Part shown: piece by piece, positions 1-8,036 of the stretch | How positions within the stretch are numbered: position 1 is the stretch's first letter | How the letters are laid out: each line of letters begins with the position of its first letter | Source of the DNA: Sphingomonadaceae bacterium | Lineage (GTDB): Bacteria; Pseudomonadota; Alphaproteobacteria; Sphingomonadales; Sphingomonadaceae | Length of the DNA: 64,000 bases | Reading direction: 5' to 3' | Assembly: GCA_024236155.1 (NCBI GenBank) | Contig: JACKLA010000003.1 | Coordinates: forward strand, 186,001-250,000 | Made by a program: the position numbers and the translations under genes | Notes under the pieces: generated by a model | What the model saw: the letters and a program-made list of their open reading frames with translations, nothing else | What the model was told of the DNA's origin: nothing | Database searches by the model: none

Positions 1-137
1 TTGAGGTTCACGCTCAGCAGGATCAGCTCGATCGCCATCAGGATGACGATGATGTTCTTCCGGTTAAGGAAGATGCCGAGCACACCGAGCACGAACAGGA
101 TCGCGCTGACGACAAGATAGTGTTCGATGCCGATCAC
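1..137 (-). CDS. nuoK: NuoK, NADH-quinone oxidoreductase subunit K (C-terminal part outside window)
   Basis: Small membrane subunit of complex I, part of the proton-pumping arm. Only the first 45 codons are visible. They begin with a GTG whose bases overlap the nuoJ stop (GTGA) and encode a start like MIGIEHYLVVSAILFVLG, a first hydrophobic helix, then the LNRKNIIVILMAIELILL stretch that carries the conserved membrane glutamate of NuoK. The gene runs off the left edge of the window, so the remaining helices cannot be judged. It follows nuoJ directly in the order J-K found in standard nuo operons. Confidence 0.93.
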   Translation of the reverse strand, partial: MIGIEHYLVVSAILFVLGVLGIFLNRKNIIVILMAIELILLSVNL

Positions 138-757
138 AGCTCGACCCCCTGCCCTACCTCGGGCCGTTTCATAACCGTTGCGTCTTCCGGACGGCGCGAG
201 TTCTGCTTGGTGATGTTCTGGTGACCGCGCAGCGTCTTGGGCGGGCGGTGCGTCAGCACGATCGCGCCGACCATCGCCACCAGCAGGATGATCCCGGCGG
301 TTTCGAACAGGAACAGGTATTTGCTGTAAAGCAGCGCGCCGAGGCTTTCGATATTGCTTTCACCCATGCGGGGGGCGCCCACACCGCTCGGCTCACCCAG
401 CTGGATCGCGCCGATCTTGTAGGCACCGAGCCCCAGCACCAGTTCCGCCAGCAGGATCAGGGCAACGACCAGCCCGAGCGGGAAGTTGCGCACGAAACCG
501 GCGCGCAGTTCAGCGAAATCGATGTCGAGCATCATCACCACGAACAGGAACAGCACCGCAACCGCGCCGACGTAAACCACGACCAGCAGCATCGCGATGA
601 ATTCTGCGCCGACAAGCACCATCAGCCCCGCCGCGTTGAAGAAGGCGAGGATCAGCCATAGCACCGAGTGGACCGGGTTTTTCGCCGTGATCACCATCAC
701 CGCGCTGGCGATGACGAGGAATGCGAAGAGGTAGAAGGCAAGCATCTGGATCAGCAT
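134..757 (-). CDS. nuoJ: NuoJ, NADH-quinone oxidoreductase subunit J
   Basis: Membrane subunit of complex I, 207 residues, a usual length for the family. About five hydrophobic helices are visible; the second and third contain the conserved run AEFIAMLLVVVYVGAVAVLFLFVV, where the YVGA-V-LFLFVVMM signature of NuoJ lies. The hydrophilic tail (from about residue 170) is rich in Arg, Lys and Pro and should be cytoplasmic. The gene is 12 bases downstream of nuoI and overlaps the start of nuoK by four bases, so translation of J and K is probably coupled. Confidence 0.96.
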   Translation of the reverse strand: MLIQMLAFYLFAFLVIASAVMVITAKNPVHSVLWLILAFFNAAGLMVLVGAEFIAMLLVVVYVGAVAVLFLFVVMMLDIDFAELRAGFVRNFPLGLVVALILLAELVLGLGAYKIGAIQLGEPSGVGAPRMGESNIESLGALLYSKYLFLFETAGIILLVAMVGAIVLTHRPPKTLRGHQNITKQNSRRPEDATVMKRPEVGQGVEL

Positions 758-769
758 GTCGCGCGGCCC

Positions 770-1258
770 CTATCGATAGGGCGCATCGGCTTCAAGGTTC
801 GCGGCAATCGCCCGCTCCCACTTGTCCCCGTTCGCCAGCAGTTTCGCCTTGTCGTAGAGCAGTTCCTCGCGCGTTTCGGTCGCGTATTCGAAGTTCGGCC
901 CTTCGACGATTGCATCCACCGGGCAGGCTTCCTGGCAGAAGCCGCAATAGATGCATTTGGTCATGTCGATGTCATAACGCGTGGTGCGGCGGCTGCCATC
1001 TTCGCGCGGTTCGCTCTCGATGGTGATCGCCTGCGCCGGGCAGACCGCCTCGCACAGCTTGCAGGCGATGCAGCGTTCTTCCCCATTGGGATAGCGGCGC
1101 AACGCATGCTCACCGCGAAAACGCGGGCTGAGCGGGTTCTTCTCAAACGGATAGTTGATCGTCACCTTGGGCTTGAAGAAGTACTTCAGCGTGAGGGCGT
1201 GCGCCTTCACGAACTCCCACAGGGTGAACGATTTGATGAGGTGGGCGACGGTGGTCAT
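770..1258 (-). CDS. nuoI: NuoI, NADH-quinone oxidoreductase subunit I (2x[4Fe-4S] ferredoxin-like)
   Basis: Peripheral-arm subunit of complex I that carries electrons through two [4Fe-4S] clusters (N6a and N6b in the family) towards N2 on NuoB. Both ferredoxin motifs are intact: cysteines 63, 66, 69 and 73, and cysteines 102, 105, 108 and 112 in the pattern CxxCxxCxxxCP. Length is 162 residues, as usual in alphaproteobacteria. The ATG overlaps the stop of nuoH by four bases (ATGA), so it is translationally coupled to the unusually long nuoH. Confidence 0.97.
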   Translation of the reverse strand: MTTVAHLIKSFTLWEFVKAHALTLKYFFKPKVTINYPFEKNPLSPRFRGEHALRRYPNGEERCIACKLCEAVCPAQAITIESEPREDGSRRTTRYDIDMTKCIYCGFCQEACPVDAIVEGPNFEYATETREELLYDKAKLLANGDKWERAIAANLEADAPYR

Positions 1259-2718
1259 GCCAGACGCTCCAAGTCAGATTCTGAGAAGCAATCGCCCATC
1301 ATCGCGACTTCGCCCTGCTGGTAAGCGAGGATAGAGCCCGGTCCATCGTCGGACATCACATCTGTGACAGCCAAGCCAAGATAGAAGGGATTCTTTCCGT
1401 CAGCCTTCTTCAGTGAGCCGCTACCGCCGAATCCATTGCTCTCGACCATCTCAAATTCGTAGTTGCCCTCAAATCGAGCAGGAAATTTTATTTCGAGGCT
1501 TTTGTTATCGCTGTCGACCCAGTCTCGCTTGAGGTAGACATTCGTAGCCTTGCCAGTCCTCCCCGCGGAAGCCGCATATTCGTCGGTCGATACCAACCGA
1601 CAGACAGAAGTCGCATCCATACTTACTAGATCATTTTGCTGCGGAATGCCGCTCGCGACGCGTGCCTGATCGTCATACCTTGTCAGCATCAGATACCCGC
1701 TCACCAGGAACACGAAGATCAGGCTCATCGGCAGGAACACCTTCCAGCCCAGCCGCATGAGCTGATCATAGCGGTAGCGCGGGACTGTCGCCATGACCCA
1801 GCTGAACATGAAGAAGAAGAACAGGATCTTCGCGAACAGCCACACGATGCCGGGGATGTCGAACCACGGGATCAGGTCGATATCGAGCGGCGGCAGCCAC
1901 CCACCGAAGAACAGCAGCGCGTTGAGCGTGCACATCAGCAGGATATTGGCATATTCGCCGAGCCAGAACAGCGCGAAGCTCATCGAGCTGTATTCGGTCT
2001 GATACCCGGCGACGAGCTCCGACTCCGCCTCGGTCAGGTCGAACGGGACGCGCTGCGTTTCAGCAAGCGAGCTGATGAAGAATACAACCCACATCGGGAA
2101 CAGCAACACGTTGAAGAAATACCCGTTGACCACGCCAAATCCGTGGCCACGCTGCGCCTCGACTATGTCGGACAGGTTGAACGTCCCTGCCCACAGCACG
2201 ACGCAAATCAGGATGAAACCGATCGAGACTTCGTAGGAAATCATCTGCGCGGCGGCACGCATGGCGGAGAAGAACGGGTATTTCGAGTTGGAAGCCCAGC
2301 CCGACATCACCACGCCGTAAACCGACAGCGAGCTGATCGCGAGGATGTAGAGCAGGCCGACATTGATATCCGCCAGCACCACGCCGGCATCGAACGGGAT
2401 CACCGCCCAGGCAGCAAGTGCCACGGTGAAGGTGATGATCGGTGCAAGGATGAAAATGCCCTTGTTCGCCGCGCTGGGGATGATGGTTTCCTGCAGGAAG
2501 ACCTTGAGCCCGTCGGCAAAGGACTGGAGCAGCCCGAACGGCCCGACCACATTCGGCCCGCGCCGCAGGTTGATCGCCGCCCAGACCTTGCGATCCATAT
2601 AGATGATCATCGCGACAGCCAGCATCAGCGGCAGCGCGATCAGCAGGATGCCCGCGATGGTCGCGACAAACCACGCCCATTCATAGGTCATGCCGAGGGA
2701 TTGGAAGAATTCGGTCAC
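1255..2718 (-). CDS. nuoH: NuoH, NADH-quinone oxidoreductase subunit H, with an extra C-terminal domain
   Basis: Quinone-site membrane subunit of complex I. Residues 1 to about 348 are a standard NuoH: YMDRKVWAAINLRRGPNVVGP near the N-terminus, the acidic loop LTEAESELVAGYQTEY, and multiple membrane helices ending with GYLMLTRY. The protein then continues for another 139 residues (349-487, bases 1258-1674) that are soluble, contain two cysteines (VCRL and GDCF) and have no counterpart in ordinary NuoH, which normally stops at about 345-350. The tail is visibly richer in A and T than the core. The stop overlaps the nuoI start, so the tail is part of one uninterrupted frame. Whether the tail remains on the mature subunit is unknown. 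Confidence 0.95.
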   Translation of the reverse strand: MTEFFQSLGMTYEWAWFVATIAGILLIALPLMLAVAMIIYMDRKVWAAINLRRGPNVVGPFGLLQSFADGLKVFLQETIIPSAANKGIFILAPIITFTVALAAWAVIPFDAGVVLADINVGLLYILAISSLSVYGVVMSGWASNSKYPFFSAMRAAAQMISYEVSIGFILICVVLWAGTFNLSDIVEAQRGHGFGVVNGYFFNVLLFPMWVVFFISSLAETQRVPFDLTEAESELVAGYQTEYSSMSFALFWLGEYANILLMCTLNALLFFGGWLPPLDIDLIPWFDIPGIVWLFAKILFFFFMFSWVMATVPRYRYDQLMRLGWKVFLPMSLIFVFLVSGYLMLTRYDDQARVASGIPQQNDLVSMDATSVCRLVSTDEYAASAGRTGKATNVYLKRDWVDSDNKSLEIKFPARFEGNYEFEMVESNGFGGSGSLKKADGKNPFYLGLAVTDVMSDDGPGSILAYQQGEVAMMGDCFSESDLERLA

Positions 2719-2735
2719 TGAACTGTTCTCCCAAG

Positions 2736-2829
2736 TCCGTTCGGGCTGAGCTTGTCGAAGCCCTGCACTTCACTTTCAGCGCGACGCTCGAAGAAAAAGC
2801 GGCCCTTCGACAGGCTCAGGGCGAACGGA
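2736..2829. repeat. REP-like palindrome between nuoG and nuoH
   Basis: Two arms of an imperfect inverted repeat flank about 40 bases: the left arm is 2736-2762 (centre GGGCTGAGCTTGTCGAAG) and the right arm is 2803-2829 (centre CCTTCGACAGGCTCAGGG). The arms match when one is reverse-complemented, apart from a few positions. From memory, this TTCGACAGGCTCAG-type sequence is a very common intergenic repeat in sphingomonads. It sits in the only sizeable gap (124 bases) inside the nuo operon, where a transcript hairpin could stabilise or separate mRNA segments. Confidence 0.75.
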
Positions 2830-2842
2830 GGTTGTGCCGGTT

Positions 2843-4852
2843 TCATTCCGCCGCCTCCGCCAGTTCATCACCGTGAAGCAACTCCGCCGAACACTGTTGC
2901 ATCACCGCGCTGGCGCGGGCGATGGGGTTGGTGAGGTAGAAATCCTTGATCGGATAGGCCGAAATCGCGCCTTCCGCCTTGGCCTTGCCATCCGCCTTGG
3001 GCAGCTTGCCCAGGTCGGCAAGCCCCTCTTCGCCCAGTGCCGGCACATCCGCGATCATCCCGGCCTGCAATTCGGCGAAACTGTCGAAGCCGACCGAAAC
3101 ACCGAGCGCATCGGCCATGGCGCGCAGGATCGTCCAGTCCTCGCGCGCATCGCCGGGGGCAAACACAGCTTTCTCGGCGAACTGCACGCGACCTTCGGTG
3201 TTGACGTAGGTGCCGTCCTTTTCCGCAAAGCTCGCCGCCGGCAGCACGATATCCGCCGCATGCGCGCCCTTGTCACCGTGGTGGCCGATATAGACCTTCA
3301 GCGCATCGGCAAACGGCTTGAAATCCATCTCGTCCGCGCCGAGGCTCAGCACGACCTTGGGCTTGGCCTTGACGATATCCGCCATGCCGCCCTTCTGCGC
3401 ATAGCCCAGCATCAGCCCGCCCATGCGTGCGGCGCTGAAATGCAGCGCGTTAAAGCCGTTCCAGTCGCCCTTCACCACGCCAAGCTTGTCGGCCGCGGCC
3501 AGCGTCGCGCCCAGCGCGCCCTTCGCAAGCCCTGCGCCGCCGAGAATGACGGCGGGACGCTCTGCGCCCTTGAACACATCGACCAGTTCCTTCGGCAGCT
3601 TCGACAGCACCGACAGGTCTTCACCGAGGAAGGTCGCCGGATAGGTCGGCTCCCAGCCCGGGCCGAGGATATAGACTTTCGCGCCGCGCTTCACCGCCTT
3701 GCGGATGCGCACATTGACCAGCGGCGCTTCCCAGCGGATGTGGCTGCCGACGATCAGGATCGCATCGGCGGCTTCGATACCGGCAAAAGTCGAATTGAAA
3801 TTGACCGCTGCGAGGTTCGACACGTCATAGTCCATGCCCGTCTGACGGCCTTCGAGCAGGCTCGAACCGCATGCCTTGAGCAGCGCCTTGGCGGCGAACA
3901 TCGTCTCGCAATCGACCATATCGCCCGCGATGGCCGCAATGGCCTTGCCGGGCTTGGCCTTGGCGATTTCCTTGAACGCCTCTTCCCAGGTCGAGGGTTT
4001 CAAGCCGCCTTTCTTGCGCAGGAACACCTTGTCGAGGCGGCGCTTTGTCAGCCCGTCGACCATGTAGCGGCCCTTGTCGCTGAGCCATTCCTCATTCACG
4101 TCGTCATTGATGCGCGGAACAGCGCGCATGACTTCGCGCCCCTTGGAATGCAGCGTGATGTTCGCTCCAACCGCATCGGAAACATCGATGCTGAGTGTCT
4201 TCTTCAGCTCCCACGGACGCGCCTCGAACGCATAGGGCCGCGAGGTCAGCGCACCGACCGGGCACAGGTCGATCACATTGGCGCTGAGTTCATGCTCGGC
4301 CGCCTGTTCGAGATAGGTGGTGATCTGCATGTCTTCGCCGCGATAGAGCGCGCCGATTTCATCCACTCCGGCGATCTCTTCGGAGAAGCGCACGCAGCGG
4401 GTGCAGTGGATGCAGCGGGTCATCACCGTCTTGATCAGCGGGCCCATATATTTCTCGGTCACCGCGCGCTTGTTCATGTCGTAGCGCGAGCCGCCGCGAC
4501 CATAGGCCACCGCCTGATCCTGCAAATCGCACTCGCCGCCCTGATCGCAGATCGGGCAGTCGAGCGGGTGGTTGATGAGCAGGAATTCCATCACGCCTTC
4601 GCGCGCGGTCTTGACCATCTGGCTGTCGGTGCGGATTTCCTGCCCCTCGCTCGCCGGGAGCGCACAGCTCGCCTGCGGCTTGGGCGGCCCGGGCTTCACT
4701 TCGACCAGGCACATGCGGCAGTTGCCGGCGATGCTCAGCCGTTCGTGATAGCAGAAACGCGGGATTTCCTTCCCCGCCTGCTCGCAAGCCTGCAAGACGG
4801 TCGCGCCGTCCGGAACCTCGATTTCCTGTCCGTCTACTGTGACTTTAGGCAT
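2843..4852 (-). CDS. nuoG: NuoG, NADH-quinone oxidoreductase subunit G
   Basis: Largest peripheral-arm subunit of complex I; it relays electrons from NuoF/E to NuoI through several iron-sulphur clusters. The N-terminal [2Fe-2S] site is seen at Cys34, Cys45, Cys48 and Cys63. It is followed by the HxxxCxxC motif (NHPLDCPICDQGGECDLQD) and a further cluster site (CIHCTRCVRF and later CPVGALTS). The remaining two thirds is a molybdopterin-oxidoreductase-like fold without obvious cofactor role. Length is 669 residues, typical of alphaproteobacteria. The stop lies before the REP-like element; the start shares one base with the stop of the inserted 254-aa gene. Confidence 0.97.
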   Translation of the reverse strand: MPKVTVDGQEIEVPDGATVLQACEQAGKEIPRFCYHERLSIAGNCRMCLVEVKPGPPKPQASCALPASEGQEIRTDSQMVKTAREGVMEFLLINHPLDCPICDQGGECDLQDQAVAYGRGGSRYDMNKRAVTEKYMGPLIKTVMTRCIHCTRCVRFSEEIAGVDEIGALYRGEDMQITTYLEQAAEHELSANVIDLCPVGALTSRPYAFEARPWELKKTLSIDVSDAVGANITLHSKGREVMRAVPRINDDVNEEWLSDKGRYMVDGLTKRRLDKVFLRKKGGLKPSTWEEAFKEIAKAKPGKAIAAIAGDMVDCETMFAAKALLKACGSSLLEGRQTGMDYDVSNLAAVNFNSTFAGIEAADAILIVGSHIRWEAPLVNVRIRKAVKRGAKVYILGPGWEPTYPATFLGEDLSVLSKLPKELVDVFKGAERPAVILGGAGLAKGALGATLAAADKLGVVKGDWNGFNALHFSAARMGGLMLGYAQKGGMADIVKAKPKVVLSLGADEMDFKPFADALKVYIGHHGDKGAHAADIVLPAASFAEKDGTYVNTEGRVQFAEKAVFAPGDAREDWTILRAMADALGVSVGFDSFAELQAGMIADVPALGEEGLADLGKLPKADGKAKAEGAISAYPIKDFYLTNPIARASAVMQQCSAELLHGDELAEAAE

Positions 4853-5616
4853 TATTCGGCTACCGTTTCTGGAGATTCATTTGCGGACCACGCGCCATAA
4901 TAGCTGCGCGCCCACATTCCGTCGGCGATCATCATGCGAAGCATCGACGTGCTCAATTCGGGCGGATCCTCGGTTTCAAGGCAGGTCAGCAATGTCGGCC
5001 ACAATGCCTCCAGCGCCTCTGTCTCTCCCTTGTTGCCAGGAACCGAGTCCAGAAAGGCATGCGCACCGGCACCGTTGCGATAGGTAACGCAATCGGAAAC
5101 CTCTGCCATCACACCTGCACGTGGGCCGCCCCTGGTGAATGCGAAGCGATCCTTGATCAATGTTGGTGCACCCTCGGCGAGCACCGGTGCATCCTTATGG
5201 TCCTTCAGATACACTTCCTCGGCGAGCAGATTGCGCAGCGTCGAATACTGCATTTGCACCCAGACCTTGTATTGCGATTGCTTCATCGCACGACCGATGC
5301 ACTGGCTGAAGTCGATCTGATCGAAGAATTCTTCGCCAGTAAACGATGTTGCTGCAAAATCGATGCGGTCAAAGTCGCTATTGGCGAGCAGTTCGCGAAC
5401 TTCGTCCTTGTTGCCGAAGAATACGCAGCGCGCGATCCGCTTCTGCATCTGCCGCGCGTCGGATTCCTGTGCGGTTTCCGCTGCGCGCGCAAATCGTGTT
5501 CCCGTCTGGATATCAGGAGCGAGGAAGCGATCGCGCTTGCGCTCCAGATCACTGTCCTGCGCCGCAACCGGACCAGCAGCAGCCAGTGCCAGAAAAGAGA
5601 GGAGTAACCTCTTCAT
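4852..5616 (-). CDS. Hypothetical exported protein inserted between nuoF and nuoG
   Basis: A 254-residue protein not recognised as any complex I subunit. The first 19 residues form a clear signal peptide (MKRLLLSFLALAAAGPVAA, cleavage after AQ or AA), so the product should be periplasmic. The rest is soluble, with cysteines at CVFFG, QCIGR, DCVTY and TCLET, four in all, which would suit two disulphides. It is embedded in the operon without spacing: its ATG overlaps the nuoF stop (ATGA) and its TAA shares a base with the nuoG ATG. Base use is somewhat less GC-rich than in the flanking nuo genes. It could be an assembly or accessory factor, or a passenger; the sequence does not say which. Confidence 0.85.
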   Translation of the reverse strand: MKRLLLSFLALAAAGPVAAQDSDLERKRDRFLAPDIQTGTRFARAAETAQESDARQMQKRIARCVFFGNKDEVRELLANSDFDRIDFAATSFTGEEFFDQIDFSQCIGRAMKQSQYKVWVQMQYSTLRNLLAEEVYLKDHKDAPVLAEGAPTLIKDRFAFTRGGPRAGVMAEVSDCVTYRNGAGAHAFLDSVPGNKGETEALEALWPTLLTCLETEDPPELSTSMLRMMIADGMWARSYYGAWSANESPETVAE

Positions 5617-6908
5617 TCCGCCGCCTCTGCGAATTGCGCATTGTGCTCTTCGATCCGGCGCTCAAGCTCCGGACGGAAATGGCGGATAAGGCCCTGGATC
5701 GGCCACGCAGCGGCGTCGCCTAACGCACAGATAGTGTGACCTTCGACCTGCTTGGTAACCTGTTGCAGCATGTCGATTTCCTCGACCGCTGCGTCGCCGG
5801 TGCGCAGGCGTTCCATCATGCGCCACATCCAGCCCGTGCCTTCGCGGCACGGGGTGCACTGGCCGCAGCTTTCATGCTTGTAGAAGTAGCTGAGGCGGGA
5901 AATCGCGCGGACGATGTCGGTCGATTTGTCCATCACGATCACCCCGGCGGTGCCGAGGCCCGAACCCAATTCCTTGAGCCCGTCGAAATCCATCGGCGCG
6001 TCCCAGATCTGTTCGGCCGGGACAAGCGGGACCGAGGAACCACCGGGGATCACCGCGAGAAGGTTGTCCTTGCCGCCGCGAATGCCGCCGCAATGTTTCT
6101 CGATCAGTTCGCTGAAGGGGATGCTGAGCGCTTCCTCGACCACGCAGGGCTTTTCGACATGGCCACTGATCTGGAACAGCTTGGTGCCCTTGTTGTTCTC
6201 ACGCCCGAAGCCGGAGAACCAGCTTGCGCCGCGCCGCAGGATGGTCGGCACGACCGCTATGGATTCCACGTTGTTGACCGTCGTCGGGCAGCCATAGAGG
6301 CCCGCGCCCGCCGGGAATGGCGGTTTGAGGCGCGGCTGGCCTTTCTTGCCCTCGAGGCTTTCGATCATCGCGGTTTCTTCACCGCAGATGTATGCGCCTG
6401 CCCCGCGATGCATGAATACGTCGAAGTCATAGCCGCTCTTGGCCGCGTTCTTGCCCAGCAGGCCCGCCGCATAAGCCTCGTCGATCGCCGCCTGCAGCGT
6501 CTCCGCCTCACGGATATACTCGCCGCGGATGTATATATAGGCCGCCCTCGCCCGCATGGCGAAGCCGGCGACCAGCGCGCCTTCGATCAGCTTGTGCGGA
6601 TCGTGGCGGATGATCTCGCGGTCCTTGCACGAACCGGGTTCGGATTCATCGGCGTTGATGACGAGGAAGCTCGGGCGACCGTCCTTCGATTCCTTGGGCA
6701 TGAACGACCATTTGAGACCGGTCGGGAAGCCTGCCCCGCCACGCCCGCGCAAGCCGGACGCCTTGATCTCATCGATGATCGAATCCTGCCCGCGCGCGAT
6801 CAGCGACTTGGTATCGTCCCAGTCACCACGCTTCTGCGCCGCCTTCAGCCCCCAGTCCTGGAAGCCATAGAGGTTGGTGAAGATGCGGTCCTTATCAGCC
6901 AGGCTCAT
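5613..6908 (-). CDS. nuoF: NuoF, NADH-quinone oxidoreductase subunit F (NADH/FMN-binding)
   Basis: Binds NADH, FMN and one [4Fe-4S] cluster, and is the electron entry point of complex I. Visible signatures are the glycine-rich NADH/FMN stretch GLRGRGGAGFPTGLKW, the NADESEPGSCKDR motif, the GAGAYICGEETA motif and the cluster cysteines in ESCGQCTPCREG with the fourth ligand in HTICALGDAAAWP. Length is 431 residues, as expected. Start ATG overlaps the stop of the 46-aa membrane microprotein gene (ATGA), and its stop overlaps the next hypothetical gene, so the whole stretch E-microprotein-F-hypothetical-G appears translationally chained. Confidence 0.98.
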   Translation of the reverse strand: MSLADKDRIFTNLYGFQDWGLKAAQKRGDWDDTKSLIARGQDSIIDEIKASGLRGRGGAGFPTGLKWSFMPKESKDGRPSFLVINADESEPGSCKDREIIRHDPHKLIEGALVAGFAMRARAAYIYIRGEYIREAETLQAAIDEAYAAGLLGKNAAKSGYDFDVFMHRGAGAYICGEETAMIESLEGKKGQPRLKPPFPAGAGLYGCPTTVNNVESIAVVPTILRRGASWFSGFGRENNKGTKLFQISGHVEKPCVVEEALSIPFSELIEKHCGGIRGGKDNLLAVIPGGSSVPLVPAEQIWDAPMDFDGLKELGSGLGTAGVIVMDKSTDIVRAISRLSYFYKHESCGQCTPCREGTGWMWRMMERLRTGDAAVEEIDMLQQVTKQVEGHTICALGDAAAWPIQGLIRHFRPELERRIEEHNAQFAEAAE

Positions 6909-7045
6909 GCGAAATAGCCCTGTGAATAGATGTAGATAGCGCCGATCACCAAGGCACCGATGGCGGCGAATTTAACGATCCCGGTGATTGCCTTGTAGGC
7001 AATGAAGGCAAGGATCAGCGCGATGGCGAAGGGCGCGTATTCCAT
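6905..7045 (-). CDS. 46-aa membrane microprotein between nuoE and nuoF
   Basis: A small gene that fills the gap between nuoE and nuoF exactly: its ATG shares a base with the nuoE TGA (TGATG) and its own TGA overlaps the nuoF ATG (ATGA). The 46-residue product begins MEYAPFAIALILAFIAYKAI and continues through a short basic turn into a second hydrophobic stretch (IGALVIGAIYIY), ending YFA. It is therefore one long or two short membrane helices with no signal peptide. The perfect packing between two essential subunits argues that it is translated. Function is unknown; a complex I accessory or assembly peptide is an inference from position only. Confidence 0.8.
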   Translation of the reverse strand: MEYAPFAIALILAFIAYKAITGIVKFAAIGALVIGAIYIYSQGYFA

Positions 7046-7713
7046 CACCATTCCCCCCGATAATCGTGGTTCTCGCTGACCATTTCCTTGAGCGTGGTCG
7101 GCCCGCCCGACGGCTCCGACGTGTGCCGCCCCGGCTCCTGCGTCCCGGCCTTGGGCGTATCGCCCTTGGCCAGCGCATCGAGCACGGCATCGAGCCGCTC
7201 GGGCGTCAGGTCTTCGTAATTGTCGTCATTGATCTGGACCATCGGTGCGGTGGCGCAATTGCCCATGCATTCGACCTCGGTAAGGGTCCAGAGGCCGTCT
7301 TCGGACACCCCGCCCTTCACCATCCCACGGCTTTTGCAGGCGGTGATGATGTCGTCGCTGCCGCGCAGCATGCAAGGCGTCGTGCCGCACACCTGGACGT
7401 GATATTTCCCGACCGGGACAAGGTTGTACATGAAGTAAAAGGTTGCAACCTCGACCACCCGGATCACCGGCATGTCGAGATACTGCGCGACATATTCCAT
7501 CACCGGCAGCGGCAACCAGCCCTGCGTATCGGTTTCCTCGCCCACCTGCCGTTGGGCAAGGTCGAGCAGCGCCATGACTGCCGACTTCTGGCGCCCATCG
7601 GGATATTTGGCGATGTGCTTGTCAGCCTTGGCCTTGTGCTCAGGCGAAAACTCGAACGAGCCCCACCGCTCGCGCAGCTCGGGTGTATCGGGTGCAAGAT
7701 GACGGTCAGCCAT
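7045..7713 (-). CDS. nuoE: NuoE, NADH-quinone oxidoreductase subunit E
   Basis: [2Fe-2S] (cluster N1a) subunit of the NADH dehydrogenase module, working with NuoF. The four cluster ligands are Cys109, Cys114, Cys149 and Cys153 in the patterns CGTTPC and CMGNC. I chose the ATG at 7713 (MADRHLAPDTPEL) because it shares a base with the stop of the upstream gene and gives a normal length of 222 residues. The open frame upstream would add 17 poorly conserved residues. The C-terminal 50 residues are low-complexity, as is common for the family. Confidence 0.96.
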   Translation of the reverse strand: MADRHLAPDTPELRERWGSFEFSPEHKAKADKHIAKYPDGRQKSAVMALLDLAQRQVGEETDTQGWLPLPVMEYVAQYLDMPVIRVVEVATFYFMYNLVPVGKYHVQVCGTTPCMLRGSDDIITACKSRGMVKGGVSEDGLWTLTEVECMGNCATAPMVQINDDNYEDLTPERLDAVLDALAKGDTPKAGTQEPGRHTSEPSGGPTTLKEMVSENHDYRGEW

Positions 7714-8036
7714 CAGTTGGCTCCTTGCGCAGAACGACGCGCCGACTGGAGGAATTTCTCGCAATCCCCATAGGTTCCGCGCGGGCCTTCATAGTACCAC
7801 TCGGTGCCGAAATTCCCTGAGATACGCGACCACATGCAGCCAGACTCGGTATCGAGCAGGAACAGCTTGCCATCGAATACCCGCAAGACAAAACGCCCCT
7901 CCGGCCTCCCGCGATAGTCATCGCGATACTGCGGAACCTGCTCAACATTGCGAACTTGTGGTGCAGGACGTTGCTGGGCGGCGACGGGGGCTGCGAGCGC
8001 GCCCATCACAACGAATGCTATCAATACTGTCCTCAC
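7713..8036 (-). CDS. Hypothetical exported protein inserted between nuoD and nuoE
   Basis: A 107-residue protein with a signal peptide (MRTVLIAFVVMGALAAPVAA, cleavage before QQ) and a small mature domain that contains just two cysteines (SGCMW and GDCEK), consistent with one disulphide. Many aromatic residues and the segment GKLFLLDTESGCMW suggest a compact beta-rich fold. It overlaps the stop of nuoD by four bases at its start and shares one base with the nuoE start. I do not recognise the family. Like the 254-aa protein and the NuoH tail, it is an exported or soluble cysteine-pair module placed inside the nuo operon. Confidence 0.82.
   Translation of the reverse strand: MRTVLIAFVVMGALAAPVAAQQRPAPQVRNVEQVPQYRDDYRGRPEGRFVLRVFDGKLFLLDTESGCMWSRISGNFGTEWYYEGPRGTYGDCEKFLQSARRSAQGAN

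Noticed and set aside
2834..4900. A 688-codon open frame on the plus strand opposite nuoG
   Set aside because: It is a GC-rich antisense shadow: composition is His/Arg/Ala-rich, no ribosome site, and it lies fully over a certain nuoG.
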